NCBI GenBank assembly: GCA_035949055.1
Contig: DASZIO010000051.1
Span: 1-64,000, forward strand
Source: Bog-756 sp035949055
Lineage (GTDB): Bacteria > Actinomycetota > Acidimicrobiia > Acidimicrobiales > RAAP-2
Direction: 5' to 3'
Length of the DNA stretch: 64,000 nucleotides
Part shown: one piece after another, positions 25,751 through 34,211 of the stretch
Position numbering within the stretch: position 1 is the first letter of the stretch
How the letters are laid out: each line of letters starts with the position of its first letter
The notes under the pieces: model-generated
Told to the model about the DNA's origin: nothing
Database searches by the model: none
What the model saw: the letters and a program-made list of their open reading frames with translations, nothing else
Position numbers and translations under genes: made by a program

Positions 25751-26124
25751 GGGGAGTGCACGCCTGCGCCGGTGTTGAAGAAGAAGTTGACGATGCCCGG
25801 TCCGGCCCCGATGAGCAGGGCGGCCAACCCCGAGATGAGCACGGCCCGGCGGCCGACGAACGACTGTTGATAGTTCTGGCCGTGGGACCCGAGCGCCCAG
25901 GCCGCGGCGCCGACGACGAGCCCCACCAACGCCAGCGCCAACGCCCACCCGTCCAGCCCGTTCATGAGCTTCTGGAGCACATCGCCTCCGGGCAGATCGC
26001 CGGCGTTGGGTGTCATGGTGACCACGTCGGCGAGCAGCCGGCCCCCCGGACCCCGAGGCCCAGTCGAGGCGAGCCGGACTGCGCCGCTCGAGAGTGGGGT
26101 GGTGATGAACACGACGGGCACCAT
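25747..26124 (-). CDS. TrbC/VirB2-like (DUF6112-like) small membrane protein
   Basis: A 125-residue protein with two membrane helices, WALALALVGLVVGAAAWALG and VLISGLAALLIGAGPGIVNFF, separated by the short polar SHGQNYQQSFVGRR. This is the shape of pilin-like VirB2/TrbC and DUF6112 proteins that begin actinobacterial conjugation operons. ATG 26124 is the outermost start; ATG 26016 would remove a non-hydrophobic 36-residue leader, and I cannot choose between them from the ribosome sites. First gene of the operon, next to the AT-rich patch at 26141-26187. Confidence 0.75.
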   Translation of the reverse strand: MVPVVFITTPLSSGAVRLASTGPRGPGGRLLADVVTMTPNAGDLPGGDVLQKLMNGLDGWALALALVGLVVGAAAWALGSHGQNYQQSFVGRRAVLISGLAALLIGAGPGIVNFFFNTGAGVHSP

Positions 26125-26140
26125 GGACGCCAGCGTACGG

Positions 26141-26187
26141 ACAGCTATGAGTTATTTCAATATGTTTCTTGTATTTTTATGTTGTTC
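26141..26187. promoter_or_regulatory. AT-rich divergent promoter region
   Basis: A run of nearly 50 bases dominated by A and T (TTATTTCAATATG, TTGTATTTTTATG) stands out in very GC-rich surroundings. It separates the conjugation operon (minus strand, start 26124) from the histidine kinase gene (plus strand, start 26243). Individual -10 and -35 boxes cannot be assigned with confidence on either strand. Confidence 0.45.
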
Positions 26188-26242
26188 CCCACCGGTACGA
26201 AGCGTCACCGACACCTCGGGGCTGGCCTGTCATGCTTAGGCA

Positions 26243-27481
26243 GTGAAGTCGTACGTGATCGGGTACGTCGTACTCGGCGTGGTGGCGGTGCTGGCCGTGC
26301 TCATCGCCCTGCGTCAGGGGCGTCGGTCCGGCCGGCGGGCGCTCCAACAGCGCCTCACCGCCCTGTCCAACCGGCTCGGGGTGGAGCCGCCCGACGAGGG
26401 CACGGTGGACTCGGTCCTCATGCACCTCGAGCGAGTCACCGGGGAGGCGGCCGAAGCCGTGACCGAGGCCAGCTCGGACGCCATCCGGCTACGACGGGCG
26501 CTCGACACGCTCCCCCAGGGGGTCATCGTCTGCGACGAGGACGGTGAGGTGGCCTTCCGCAACGCCCGGGCGCTCGGCCTCATGAGCAACCGCCACGGCG
26601 ACGCTCTGGCCGCCCAGGCGGTCACCGACCTCCTGGAGAACGCCTGGCAGGACGGCTCGGCCGAGCGGACCCTCGACCTCTACGGCCCGCCCCGCCAGAC
26701 CCTCACCGTGCGGACCCGGCTCATCGACGACGGCCGTCGGCCACTCGGGGTGATCGCCATCATCGAGGACGTGTCCGAGCGGCGCCGGCTCGAGGAGATC
26801 AGGCGCGACTTCGTGGCCAACGTGAGCCACGAGCTCAAGACCCCGATGGGGGCCCTCGGGCTGCTGGCCGAGACCCTGACCGTCGAGCCCGATCCCGAGG
26901 TGGCCCAGCGGCTGGCCTCCCGTATCCACGCCGAGGCGTTCCGGGTCAGCCGGATCATCGACGACCTGCTGGATCTAAGTCGGATCGAGTCGGAGGAGGA
27001 CCCGCCCCGGGAGCCCATCTACGTCAACCTGGTCATGGCCGAGGCGATCGAGCGGGTCCGTTCGGCAGCTGAGCATCGGCGGATTACCATCGAACTCCGT
27101 GAGCCAGAGCCGCCGGTCCACGTCATCGGCGACCGGCGCCAACTGGTGTCGGCCATCCACAGCCTCCTGGAAAACGCCGTCACCTTCTCCTATGAGGACG
27201 CAGTGGTCAGCCTGTCCGGAAGCCAGTCGAACGGCGAGATCAAACTGACCGTGGCCGACAACGGCGTAGGCATCCCCACCCGCGACCTCGAGCGCATCTT
27301 CGAGCGTTTCTACCGCGTCGACCACGGGCGCAGCCGCGACAGCGGCGGTACCGGGCTCGGACTCTCGATCGTCAGGCACGTGGCCAGCAACCACCAGGGC
27401 CGGGTCGAGGTCGACTCACGCGAGGGGGAGGGCTCGACCTTCACCCTCATCCTCCCTAGCCCTCCGGAGTACGCGGCATGA
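26243..27481 (+). CDS. Sensor histidine kinase, SenX3-like
   Basis: A 412-residue kinase. It has one N-terminal membrane helix (IGYVVLGVVAVLAVLIAL) with almost no extracytoplasmic part, a PAS-like domain at about 85-180 (LPQGVIVCDEDGEVAFRNARAL), and HisKA with the phospho-accepting His in FVANVSHELKTP near residue 196. The ATPase domain carries the N-box ALLENAVTF-type sequence, VADNGVGIP and SGGTGLGLSIV. This matches SenX3, the phosphate-sensing partner of RegX3. GTG 26243 is set by the start of the membrane helix. The response regulator gene overlaps by 4 bases (ATGA). No phosphate-uptake genes are in the window to confirm the signal. Confidence 0.87.
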   Translation: MKSYVIGYVVLGVVAVLAVLIALRQGRRSGRRALQQRLTALSNRLGVEPPDEGTVDSVLMHLERVTGEAAEAVTEASSDAIRLRRALDTLPQGVIVCDEDGEVAFRNARALGLMSNRHGDALAAQAVTDLLENAWQDGSAERTLDLYGPPRQTLTVRTRLIDDGRRPLGVIAIIEDVSERRRLEEIRRDFVANVSHELKTPMGALGLLAETLTVEPDPEVAQRLASRIHAEAFRVSRIIDDLLDLSRIESEEDPPREPIYVNLVMAEAIERVRSAAEHRRITIELREPEPPVHVIGDRRQLVSAIHSLLENAVTFSYEDAVVSLSGSQSNGEIKLTVADNGVGIPTRDLERIFERFYRVDHGRSRDSGGTGLGLSIVRHVASNHQGRVEVDSREGEGSTFTLILPSPPEYAA

Positions 27482-28245
27482 GCATGCAGCCTGCCACTGA
27501 AGACGAATCGCAGACCAAAGTCCTCCTGGCCGAGGACGACGAGTCGTTCATCGACGCGCTGGTCATCGGCCTCACCCGTGAGGGATTCGCCGTCACGGTG
27601 GCCCGCGACGGCAACGAAGCCCTTCGCTTGTTCTCCTCGCTCGAGCCGGACCTGGTGCTGCTCGACCTCATGCTGCCGCGGCTGTCGGGTATCGACGTGT
27701 GCCGTTCCATACGCGCCCGCTCGTCAGTGCCGATCATCATGGTGACAGCCAAAGGCACCGAGATCGACACCGTCGTCGGCCTCGAGGTGGGTGCGGACGA
27801 CTACGTGGCCAAGCCGTACCGCCTGCGCGAGCTGGTGGCCCGGATGCGGGCTGTCCTGCGGCGCACCCCGCCCGGCGAGTCGTCGGACAACGGGCACGAC
27901 GCCGCCGGGACAGGCTCCGAGCCCCGAGCGGGGACGCCGGTCCTCGAGGCGGGTGGCGTGCAGATCGACCCCGATCGCCACCTGGTGTTCATCCGCGGCG
28001 AGGACGTCCATCTGCGCCGCAAGGAGTTCGAGTTGCTCTCCCTGTTGATGGAGAATGCCGGTCGCGTGTTGACTCGGGACGTCCTCATCGACCGCATCTG
28101 GGGATCCGACTATTTCGGTGACACCAAGACCCTCGACGTGCACATCAAGCGGCTGCGCACCCATATCGAAGAGGACCCGTCCTCACCCAAGCTGATCACC
28201 ACCATCCGGGGTGTCGGCTACCGCTTCGACGCCCCGCTCGACTGA
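27478..28245 (+). CDS. OmpR-family response regulator, RegX3-like
   Basis: A 255-residue protein. The receiver domain (residues about 15-135) has acidic pair EDD, phospho-acceptor Asp 63 in LVLLDLMLPR, Thr in MVTAKG and Lys in YVAKPY. A Ser/Gly-rich linker leads to a winged helix with the OmpR recognition region DVHIKRLRTHIEEDP and wing TIRGVGYRF. It is phosphorylated by the kinase encoded just upstream and activates or represses promoters as a dimer. ATG 27478 overlaps the kinase stop. The YRLRELVARMRAVLRR stretch fits RegX3 and MtrA-like proteins. Confidence 0.88.
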   Translation: MSMQPATEDESQTKVLLAEDDESFIDALVIGLTREGFAVTVARDGNEALRLFSSLEPDLVLLDLMLPRLSGIDVCRSIRARSSVPIIMVTAKGTEIDTVVGLEVGADDYVAKPYRLRELVARMRAVLRRTPPGESSDNGHDAAGTGSEPRAGTPVLEAGGVQIDPDRHLVFIRGEDVHLRRKEFELLSLLMENAGRVLTRDVLIDRIWGSDYFGDTKTLDVHIKRLRTHIEEDPSSPKLITTIRGVGYRFDAPLD

Positions 28246-28306
28246 CCCACATCGGGCCGTTCGATCTGGCCCACGCCGTGGACGAGCCGGAGGGCAGGCC
28301 CGGACC

Positions 28307-28322
28307 GGGCCCTCATGGGCCC
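28307..28322. terminator. GGGCCC hairpin between convergent regulator and serS genes
   Basis: GGGCCC (28307-28312), loop TCAT, GGGCCC (28317-28322) form a perfect 6-bp stem in the 146-base gap between two convergent stop codons. Another GC stem lies just before it. Likely bidirectional terminator without a T-run. Confidence 0.35.
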
Positions 28323-28391
28323 GATGTCGACGCCATCCGCGCCGCCTACCGAGCACCGCGTCCCGATCACGGCCGCGGTGTCGGCCATCGG

Positions 28392-29678
28392 TCAGCCGGG
28401 CGCGGGGATGACGGTCTCGCCCCGCAGGTACGGGGCGAGCACGTCGGGGAGCACCACCGAGCCGTCGGGCCGGCGGCCCGTCTCGACCAGCGCGGCCCAG
28501 ATGCGGGGCCAGGCCAGAGCCGACCCGTTGAGGGTGTGCACCAGGGTCGGTGACCCTCCCGCCGGTCGGTAGCGGATGTTGGCCCGGCGGGCCTGGTAGT
28601 CGGTGCACCAGCTGACCGAGGAGACCTCGAGCCACTGGTCGACACCCGGGGCATAGACCTCGAGGTCGAACGTGCGGGCCGCCGAGATGCCGAGGTCGCC
28701 GGCGCACAGGTCGAGCACCCGGTACTGGAGGCCGAGGTCCCGGAGCAACGACTCGGCCCGGCCCACCATCTCATCATGCAAGGCGGGGGCCTGCTCGGGG
28801 CTGGCGTAGGCGAACAGCTCGACCTTGTCGAACTCGTGCACGCGCAACAGGCCCCTGGTGTCCCGGCCCGCCGCGCCGGCCTCCCGGCGGAAGCAGGCGG
28901 TGACCGCGGTCAGGCGCAACGGGAGGTCGGCCTCGTCGAGGATGTCACCCCGCCACATCGAGGTCAGCGGCACCTCCGCCGTCGGGATGGCCCACAGGTC
29001 GTCGCGCTCGATGTGATAGGCGTCCTCTTCGAACTTGGGCAGGTGCCCGGTCGACACCATGGTGTCGGTCAGGACGAGCGTGGGCGGCCGCACCTCTTCG
29101 AATGCATCGGCGTGCCGGTCGAGGGCGAACGAGCTGAGGGCCCGGAGCAGCCGGGCGCCCATGCTGCGGAACAGCGGGAACATCGAACCGGCCAACTTGG
29201 CTCCGCGCTCCATGTCGAGCAGGCCGAGCTCGGCCCCGATCTCCCAGTGGGGCAGCCGCTGCGCATCGACGTAGACCGGTGCCGTCTCGGGCCAGGTCCG
29301 GACCACCAGGTTGTCCTCGGGGCCGGCGCCGTCAGGGGCGTCGGGGGAAGGCAGGTTGGGCAGCAGCAGGAGGGAGCGGCGCACCTGGTGCTGGGCAGAG
29401 TCGGCGGCGGCGTTGAGTGCCCGCTCCTCGTCACCGAGAGCCCGGCTGCGGGAGGCCAGCGTCTCGGCGGCGTCGGCGTCTCCTGACTTGCGGGCCGCAC
29501 CGACCTGCTTCGAGAGCGCCTTCACCTCTGACCGGAGCTCGTCGCGCCGGCCCACGGCTGATCGGGCCGCCTCGTCCAGCTCGCGAAGCCGCTCGACCTC
29601 GCCGGAATCCACGCCCCGCCGCTTGAGTGCGGCCTTCACCGCGGCGCAGTCTTCCCGTACCTGCCGGATGTCGATCAT
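28392..29678 (-). CDS. serS: Serine--tRNA ligase
   Basis: A 428-residue class II aminoacyl-tRNA synthetase. The N-terminal coiled-coil arm is residues about 1-110 (MIDIRQVREDCAAVKAALKR). Motif 2 is TACFRREAGAAGRDTRGLLRVHEF, and motif 3 lies in HTLNGSALAWPRIWAALVE. It charges tRNA-Ser and tRNA-Sec in the cytoplasm. ATG 29678 gives the canonical MIDI start; the open frame beyond it overlaps the divergent ABC gene. Only 28 bases separate the two divergent starts, so promoters must be compact. No T-box leader is present. Confidence 0.95.
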   Translation of the reverse strand: MIDIRQVREDCAAVKAALKRRGVDSGEVERLRELDEAARSAVGRRDELRSEVKALSKQVGAARKSGDADAAETLASRSRALGDEERALNAAADSAQHQVRRSLLLLPNLPSPDAPDGAGPEDNLVVRTWPETAPVYVDAQRLPHWEIGAELGLLDMERGAKLAGSMFPLFRSMGARLLRALSSFALDRHADAFEEVRPPTLVLTDTMVSTGHLPKFEEDAYHIERDDLWAIPTAEVPLTSMWRGDILDEADLPLRLTAVTACFRREAGAAGRDTRGLLRVHEFDKVELFAYASPEQAPALHDEMVGRAESLLRDLGLQYRVLDLCAGDLGISAARTFDLEVYAPGVDQWLEVSSVSWCTDYQARRANIRYRPAGGSPTLVHTLNGSALAWPRIWAALVETGRRPDGSVVLPDVLAPYLRGETVIPAPG

Positions 29679-29706
29679 GACGGGCACAACGGTAGCGTGA
29701 CCTCCC

Positions 29707-30714
29707 GTGAACGACGCCCCTGCGCCGGCTGGGCCACCCGCCGTCGTCTGTGATGGCGCCGTGATCCGGTACGGCCCGAGCCCGGCGGTCGACCACCTCT
29801 CGTTCACCGCCCGCCACGGCCAGGTGCTCGCGCTCCTCGGTCCCAACGGTGCCGGCAAGACCAGCACCGTCGAGGCCCTCGAGGGCTACCGACGGCTCGA
29901 CGGCGGGACGGTCCGGGTCCTCGGCCTCGACCCGCGCCGCGACCGGGCCGCCCTGGTGCCGCGCCTCGGGGTCATGCTGCAACGGGGAGGGATCTACCCC
30001 TCGCTCAACGCCCGTCAGGTGGTCGGGCTCTTCGCTCGCTACTACGACCGGGCCGACGATCCCGACCGGTTGATCGAGTCGGTGGGCCTGGCCGGCGTCA
30101 GCCGGACACCGTGGCGACGGTTGTCGGGGGGCGAACAGCAGCGGCTCGCCCTGGCCCTGGCCCTGGTGGGCCGGCCCGAAGTGCTCTTCCTCGACGAGCC
30201 CACCGCCGGCGTCGATCCCGAGGGCCGCCTCAAAGTGCGCGACATCATCGGCGACCAGCGGGAGCTCGGCCGCTGTGTCGTCCTCACCACCCACGAGCTG
30301 GCCGAGGCGGAGCGGCTGGCCGACCACGTGGTGATCATCGACCACGGCCGGGCCCTGGCCGAGGGGTCACCGGCCGACCTGGCCACCCGCACGTCCGACG
30401 GCTCGGTCCGCTTCTCTACGGAGCCCTCGATCGACACCGCCTCGCTGGCCTCGGCCATCGGGGCCGGTGCGACCGTCGCAGAGGCGGCCCCCGGCGCCTA
30501 CCGGGTGCGCGCCGCGGACACCACCCCGGTTCCCATGGTGGTCGCCCGGCTGACCGCCTGGTTGGCCGAGCGCGATCTGGCGGTCGGGGACCTACGCACA
30601 GGCCAGTCCTTGGAGGAGGCCTACCTGGCCATCACCGGCTCCGGGAAGGACGCCGACGGGCCGAAGCCGCCGCGCGACGGTGGTGCGGGGCCGACCGGCG
30701 GCGACCGCCGGTGA
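29707..30714 (+). CDS. ABC transporter ATP-binding protein
   Basis: A 335-residue nucleotide-binding subunit of a DrrA/YbhF-type exporter. Walker A GPNGAGKTS is near residue 45, Q-loop MLQRGGIYP, signature LSGGEQQRLAL, Walker B VLFLDEPTAGVDP and switch His in LTTHELAEAE. About 80 C-terminal residues form a regulatory region. GTG 29707 is the first start after the divergent serS gene. It is coupled by a 4-base overlap to its permease. Substrate unknown. Confidence 0.9.
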   Translation: MNDAPAPAGPPAVVCDGAVIRYGPSPAVDHLSFTARHGQVLALLGPNGAGKTSTVEALEGYRRLDGGTVRVLGLDPRRDRAALVPRLGVMLQRGGIYPSLNARQVVGLFARYYDRADDPDRLIESVGLAGVSRTPWRRLSGGEQQRLALALALVGRPEVLFLDEPTAGVDPEGRLKVRDIIGDQRELGRCVVLTTHELAEAERLADHVVIIDHGRALAEGSPADLATRTSDGSVRFSTEPSIDTASLASAIGAGATVAEAAPGAYRVRAADTTPVPMVVARLTAWLAERDLAVGDLRTGQSLEEAYLAITGSGKDADGPKPPRDGGAGPTGGDRR

Positions 30715-31448
30715 GGCCGCTGACCGCCCAGCTGCGGGCCGAGATCACCATGATGGCGACCAACAGTGAGACCGTCTTCCTCACCCTCGGTATCCCCGTC
30801 CTCTTCCTGCTGTTCTTCTCGGGGGTGCACGTGCTTCCCACCGGCACGCCCCACCCGGTCGACTTCCTGGTGCCGGGCATCCTGGCGTTGGCCGTGATGT
30901 CGACGGCCATGACCGCCCTCGGCATCGGCACCGGCTTCGACCGCGGCTATGGGGTGCTGAAGCGGCTCGGCACCACGCCGCTCGGCCGCCCGCGCCTGCT
31001 CGCCGCGAAGATCACCGCCATCGTGGGTGTCGAGCTCGTGCAGGCCGGGGTACTGGTGGCGGTGGGCTACGCCGTGGGCTGGAACCCGGGAGGCCCGGGA
31101 GGCGGGGTCCTGGTCGGGGCGGCCGTGGTGGCCATGGTGCTCGGAACCGTCGCCTTCGGCGGGATCGGGCTGCTGCTGGCCGGCCGACTCAAGCCCCTGG
31201 TCAACCTGGCGGTGGTCAACGCCTTGTTCGTGGTGCTGCTGCTGCTCGGCGGCATGTTGATCCCGCTCGGCAAGCTGCCCGGTTGGCTGGCCGGCGTGGC
31301 CAAGGTGCTGCCCGCCTCGGCCCTGGCCGACGCCCTCCACGCCACGCTGGGTCGGGGCGGCACGGTGTCGGCCCGCGACTGGGTGGTGCTGGTGGTCTGG
31401 GCCGTGGGCGCGCCGGTGGCCGCCGGGCTCACCTTCCGCTGGGAGTGA
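30711..31448 (+). CDS. ABC-2 type transporter permease
   Basis: A 245-residue permease with six hydrophobic helices: VFLTLGIPVLFLLFFSGVHV near residue 20, then LVPGILALAVMSTAMTALGI and later VNALFVVLLLLGGMLIPLG. The cytoplasmic coupling segment GYGVLKRLGTTPLGRPRLLA lies between helices two and three, as usual for ABC-2 permeases. GTG 30711 overlaps the ATPase stop by 4 bases. With the preceding gene it forms a half-sized exporter for an unknown compound; it is placed upstream of heme A genes without evident link. Confidence 0.88.
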   Translation: MRPLTAQLRAEITMMATNSETVFLTLGIPVLFLLFFSGVHVLPTGTPHPVDFLVPGILALAVMSTAMTALGIGTGFDRGYGVLKRLGTTPLGRPRLLAAKITAIVGVELVQAGVLVAVGYAVGWNPGGPGGGVLVGAAVVAMVLGTVAFGGIGLLLAGRLKPLVNLAVVNALFVVLLLLGGMLIPLGKLPGWLAGVAKVLPASALADALHATLGRGGTVSARDWVVLVVWAVGAPVAAGLTFRWE

Positions 31449-31478
31449 GCCACCGGTCGCCGTCGCCCGGGATGGCGC

Positions 31479-32126
31479 TCAGGCGGTCAGTCGGTGGAGC
31501 CAGTGGGCGAGTTGGGCCTCGTCGACCGCGCCGATGACATGGTCCACCACGCGGCCCGACGAGTCGATGAAGAAGGTGCTGGGCTCCCCGTTGAGGCCGT
31601 AGAGGGTGGCGGCGACCTGCAACGAGGCATCGACGCCGACCGGGTAGGTGATCCCCGACTGCTGGACGAAGGGGATGGCGTCGCTCGTCGAGTCAGCTAC
31701 GTCGACGCCGATGAATTGCACGTTGGCGTGCCGGGCCCGCTCGGCCGCCGCCGTCCGGGCCAGCAAGGGGGTCTCCTGCCGACACGGCGCGCACCACGAG
31801 GCGAAGAAGTTGAGGACCACCGGGCGGTGGCGGGCCGGGCCGAGGGCGTCGAGGTCGACCGGGGACCCACCGGTGAGCGACGGCACCGAGAATCCGGGGG
31901 CCGCGTCGCCGACGGCCACCACCGGACCGGACTCGGGCCCGTTGCCTGACGAGGTGCCGAGGCCGAAGAACAGGAAGACGGCCAGCCCGGCTGCGATCAC
32001 CGTGCCGATCAGCAGGGCTCGCAGCCGCCGCGGTGCCGGCGGGCCCTTGGACGGCGCCACCGGTTCGCCTGGTTCTCGCGGATCGGCGTCCCCCCCGGAT
32101 CCGGGTGGCATCGACTCGCCGGTCAC
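31479..32126 (-). CDS. Membrane-anchored TlpA/ResA-like thioredoxin
   Basis: A 215-residue protein. A Pro-rich cytoplasmic leader precedes one membrane helix (LLIGTVIAAGLAVFLFFGLG, about residues 38-57) and an extracytoplasmic thioredoxin fold with active site WCAPC in FFASWCAPCRQETPLL. The cis-Pro lies in NGEPSTFFID. ResA-type proteins reduce apocytochrome or oxidase components in the cell envelope. The heme A genes next door suggest a role in cytochrome oxidase assembly; this is inference. Start GTG 32126 is followed by MPPGSGG five codons on, which could also be used. Confidence 0.87.
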   Translation of the reverse strand: MTGESMPPGSGGDADPREPGEPVAPSKGPPAPRRLRALLIGTVIAAGLAVFLFFGLGTSSGNGPESGPVVAVGDAAPGFSVPSLTGGSPVDLDALGPARHRPVVLNFFASWCAPCRQETPLLARTAAAERARHANVQFIGVDVADSTSDAIPFVQQSGITYPVGVDASLQVAATLYGLNGEPSTFFIDSSGRVVDHVIGAVDEAQLAHWLHRLTA

Positions 32127-32137
32127 GACCCGCGTCG

Positions 32138-32206
32138 GTTCAACGGGTGACGCAGGCTCAACGGGTGCCGCAGGCTCAACGGGTGCCGCAGGCTCAACGG
32201 GTTACG
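32138..32206. repeat. 18-bp tandem repeats overlapping the ctaB stop codon
   Basis: Three full units at 32138, 32156 and 32174 and a 15-base partial unit at 32192, consensus GCTCAACGGGTGCCGCAG with two to four differences in the outer units. On the minus strand every unit contains CGTTGA, so each copy presents the same ctaB stop codon (used copy 32194-32196). The array fills the gap between ctaB and the TlpA gene. Confidence 0.85.
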
Positions 32207-33099
32207 AAGACGGCTACCGCCATGACCACGAACAGCAGAGTCAGGTAGGTGATGGAGTAGCTGAAGAGTTGCATGGCCACCTTCGGTGTGGCCCGGCGGA
32301 AGAGCTTGACGGCAAGGGCCAGGAACACCAGCCCGAGCACGGTGGCGGCGGTCAGGTAGAAGGCGCCCAGATGGGCGACGGCGGCGAGCAACAGGGACAC
32401 GGCCACCAACAGCACGCTGTAGGCAAGGATCTCGACGGCGGTGCGTCTGATCGTCGACACGGCGGGGAGCATCGGGACGTGGGCGGTGCGGTAGTCGTCC
32501 TGGTACTTGACGGCGAGGGCCCAGAAGTGTGGCGGGGTCCAGACGAAGATGATGGCGAAGAGAACGAGCGGGGTCCATCCGAGGCGGTCGGTGACCGCCG
32601 CCCAGCCGACCAGCACGGGTACCGCCCCGGCCGCTCCGCCGATCACGATGTTCTGGCTCGAGGTGCGCTTCAGCCACAGCGTGTACACGAAGACGTAAAA
32701 GAGTGTGGCCGAGAGCGCAAGCACGGCTGACAGGAGGTTGACGAAGGCCCAGAGCTCCACGAAGGCCAAGACCTCCAATGTGATGGCGAAGACCAGTGCG
32801 GCCGCCGGCGTGACCGCGCCGGTCACCAGGGGTCGGCCGGAGGTACGGCGCATGAGCTTGTCGATGTCGCGGTCGACGTACATGTTGATGGCGTTGGCCC
32901 CGCCGGCCGCCAGGGCCCCGCCGACCAGGGTGGCGATCATGAGCCACAGCGGGGGGAGGCCACGCTGGGCCACGATCATGGTGGGGAGCGTGGTGACCAG
33001 CAGCAACTCGATGATCCGTGGCTTGGTGAGTGCCACGTAGGCACCGACACGCGACCCGCGGGACAGGCGGTGAGGCGGTGCCGCAGCGGAAAGAGCCAT
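32194..33099 (-). CDS. ctaB: Protoheme IX farnesyltransferase (heme O synthase)
   Basis: A 301-residue UbiA-family prenyltransferase with about eight to nine membrane helices. The first Asp-rich motif is NAINMYVDRDIDKLMRRT and the second is the YQDDYRTAHVPMLP region. It attaches farnesyl to protoheme to make heme O, the precursor of heme A for cytochrome c oxidase. ATG 33099 is chosen by the conserved ALTKPRIIELLLVTT region shortly after it. Divergent from ctaA with 71 bases between starts, which fits shared control. The stop codon lies in the first unit of a tandem repeat array. Confidence 0.95.
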   Translation of the reverse strand: MALSAAAPPHRLSRGSRVGAYVALTKPRIIELLLVTTLPTMIVAQRGLPPLWLMIATLVGGALAAGGANAINMYVDRDIDKLMRRTSGRPLVTGAVTPAAALVFAITLEVLAFVELWAFVNLLSAVLALSATLFYVFVYTLWLKRTSSQNIVIGGAAGAVPVLVGWAAVTDRLGWTPLVLFAIIFVWTPPHFWALAVKYQDDYRTAHVPMLPAVSTIRRTAVEILAYSVLLVAVSLLLAAVAHLGAFYLTAATVLGLVFLALAVKLFRRATPKVAMQLFSYSITYLTLLFVVMAVAVFVTR

Positions 33100-33170
33100 C
33101 GGCCGAAGACTAGTGTCCGAGGTCGCTCCAGGGACATTCGGGGTCCAGGGGCCAGTACCATTGGCAACCG

Positions 33171-34211
33171 GTGTCATCCCTGCGTATCGGGCCCCGCCCC
33201 TTCCTAAACCTCTGCCGCTTCACCCTGGCCATGGTGGTGCTCAACGTGGTCACCGGGGCGGCCGTCCGGCTCTCCGATTCCGGTCTCGGCTGCCCCGACT
33301 GGCCGACCTGCTCGCAGCACCGCTTGACGCCCGCGCTGAGCCTCCACCCGCTGGTGGAGTTCGGCAACCGGGTGGTGGTCTTCCTGCTGGTTGTGTCCTG
33401 CGCGGTGACAGTCGTGGCCTCGTTCCTCCGCCGGCCGGCCCGCTCCGACGTGCGGTGGTTGTCGGGCGGGCTGGTGCTCGGTGTCCTCGGCGAGGCCGTG
33501 CTCGGAGGTTTCGTCGTCTACACCAAGCTCAACGCCTACGTGGTGATGACCCACTTCATGGTGGGCATGGCGCTGCTCGCGGTGGCGGTGGTCCTCACCC
33601 TCGAGTCCGGGCATGCGCCCGGGCTGGGGCGCGTGACGGTGGGCGCAGCGGCACTGCGGCTCACCCGAGCCCTGGTGGCCTGGACCGTGCTGGTGCTGGC
33701 GGCCGGGGCGGCCACCACGGGAACCGGCCCCCACGCCGGGGGCAAGGGGGCCAAGCGGATCCCACTCGGTCTGGAGGACATGACCCGCATCCACGCCGAG
33801 ATCGTCCTGGCCACCGCCCTGTTGTTGGTGGTGATCCTCTGGATGCTCTGGCGGACCGACGCGCCCGCGCCGGTCCAGAACGCCGGCCGGGTCCTGCTGG
33901 CGGTGATGGTCGTACAGGGGATGATCGGTTACATCCAGTTCTTCAGCCACCTGCCGGCGTTGGTCGTCGGGATCCACGTGCTCGGGGCCTCGACGGTATG
34001 GGCGGCAGTGCTCTGGTTCCACCACGGGCTGTCCGACCACCGACCGGAGGTGTCCGAGCCCACGGCGCCCGGTCCAGCCGTTCTCACCACGGCCGGCGGG
34101 TGGCAACAGCCAGAGGGTGTCGCGGCAGCACGGGAGGAAGCCGTCGCCGCGGCTGGCGATATGGAGTCATGGACCGTCCCGACCGAACCGTCCCAACGGG
34201 AGCCGGTGTGA
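33171..34211 (+). CDS. ctaA: Heme A synthase (COX15/CtaA family)
   Basis: A 346-residue protein with eight membrane helices. The N-terminal signature AVRLSDSGLGCPDWPTC carries the Cys pair of actinobacterial and Bacillus CtaA, and conserved His lie in LHPLVEFGNR, MTHFMVGM, MTRIHAEI and VVGIHVLGAS. It oxidises the C8 methyl of heme O to a formyl group. GTG 33171 follows directly on the divergent gap. The C-terminal tail of about 60 residues after the last helix is Pro/Ala-rich. clpS begins inside its last codons. Confidence 0.93.
   Translation: MSSLRIGPRPFLNLCRFTLAMVVLNVVTGAAVRLSDSGLGCPDWPTCSQHRLTPALSLHPLVEFGNRVVVFLLVVSCAVTVVASFLRRPARSDVRWLSGGLVLGVLGEAVLGGFVVYTKLNAYVVMTHFMVGMALLAVAVVLTLESGHAPGLGRVTVGAAALRLTRALVAWTVLVLAAGAATTGTGPHAGGKGAKRIPLGLEDMTRIHAEIVLATALLLVVILWMLWRTDAPAPVQNAGRVLLAVMVVQGMIGYIQFFSHLPALVVGIHVLGASTVWAAVLWFHHGLSDHRPEVSEPTAPGPAVLTTAGGWQQPEGVAAAREEAVAAAGDMESWTVPTEPSQREPV

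Noticed and set aside
29679..29706. T-box or other riboswitch upstream of serS
   Set aside because: Only 28 bases separate serS from the divergent ABC gene and no leader structure can fit unless the promoter lies inside the neighbour.
32138..32206. 18-bp repeats considered as a CRISPR-like array
   Set aside because: Units are contiguous with no spacers and overlap a gene end; a simple tandem repeat.
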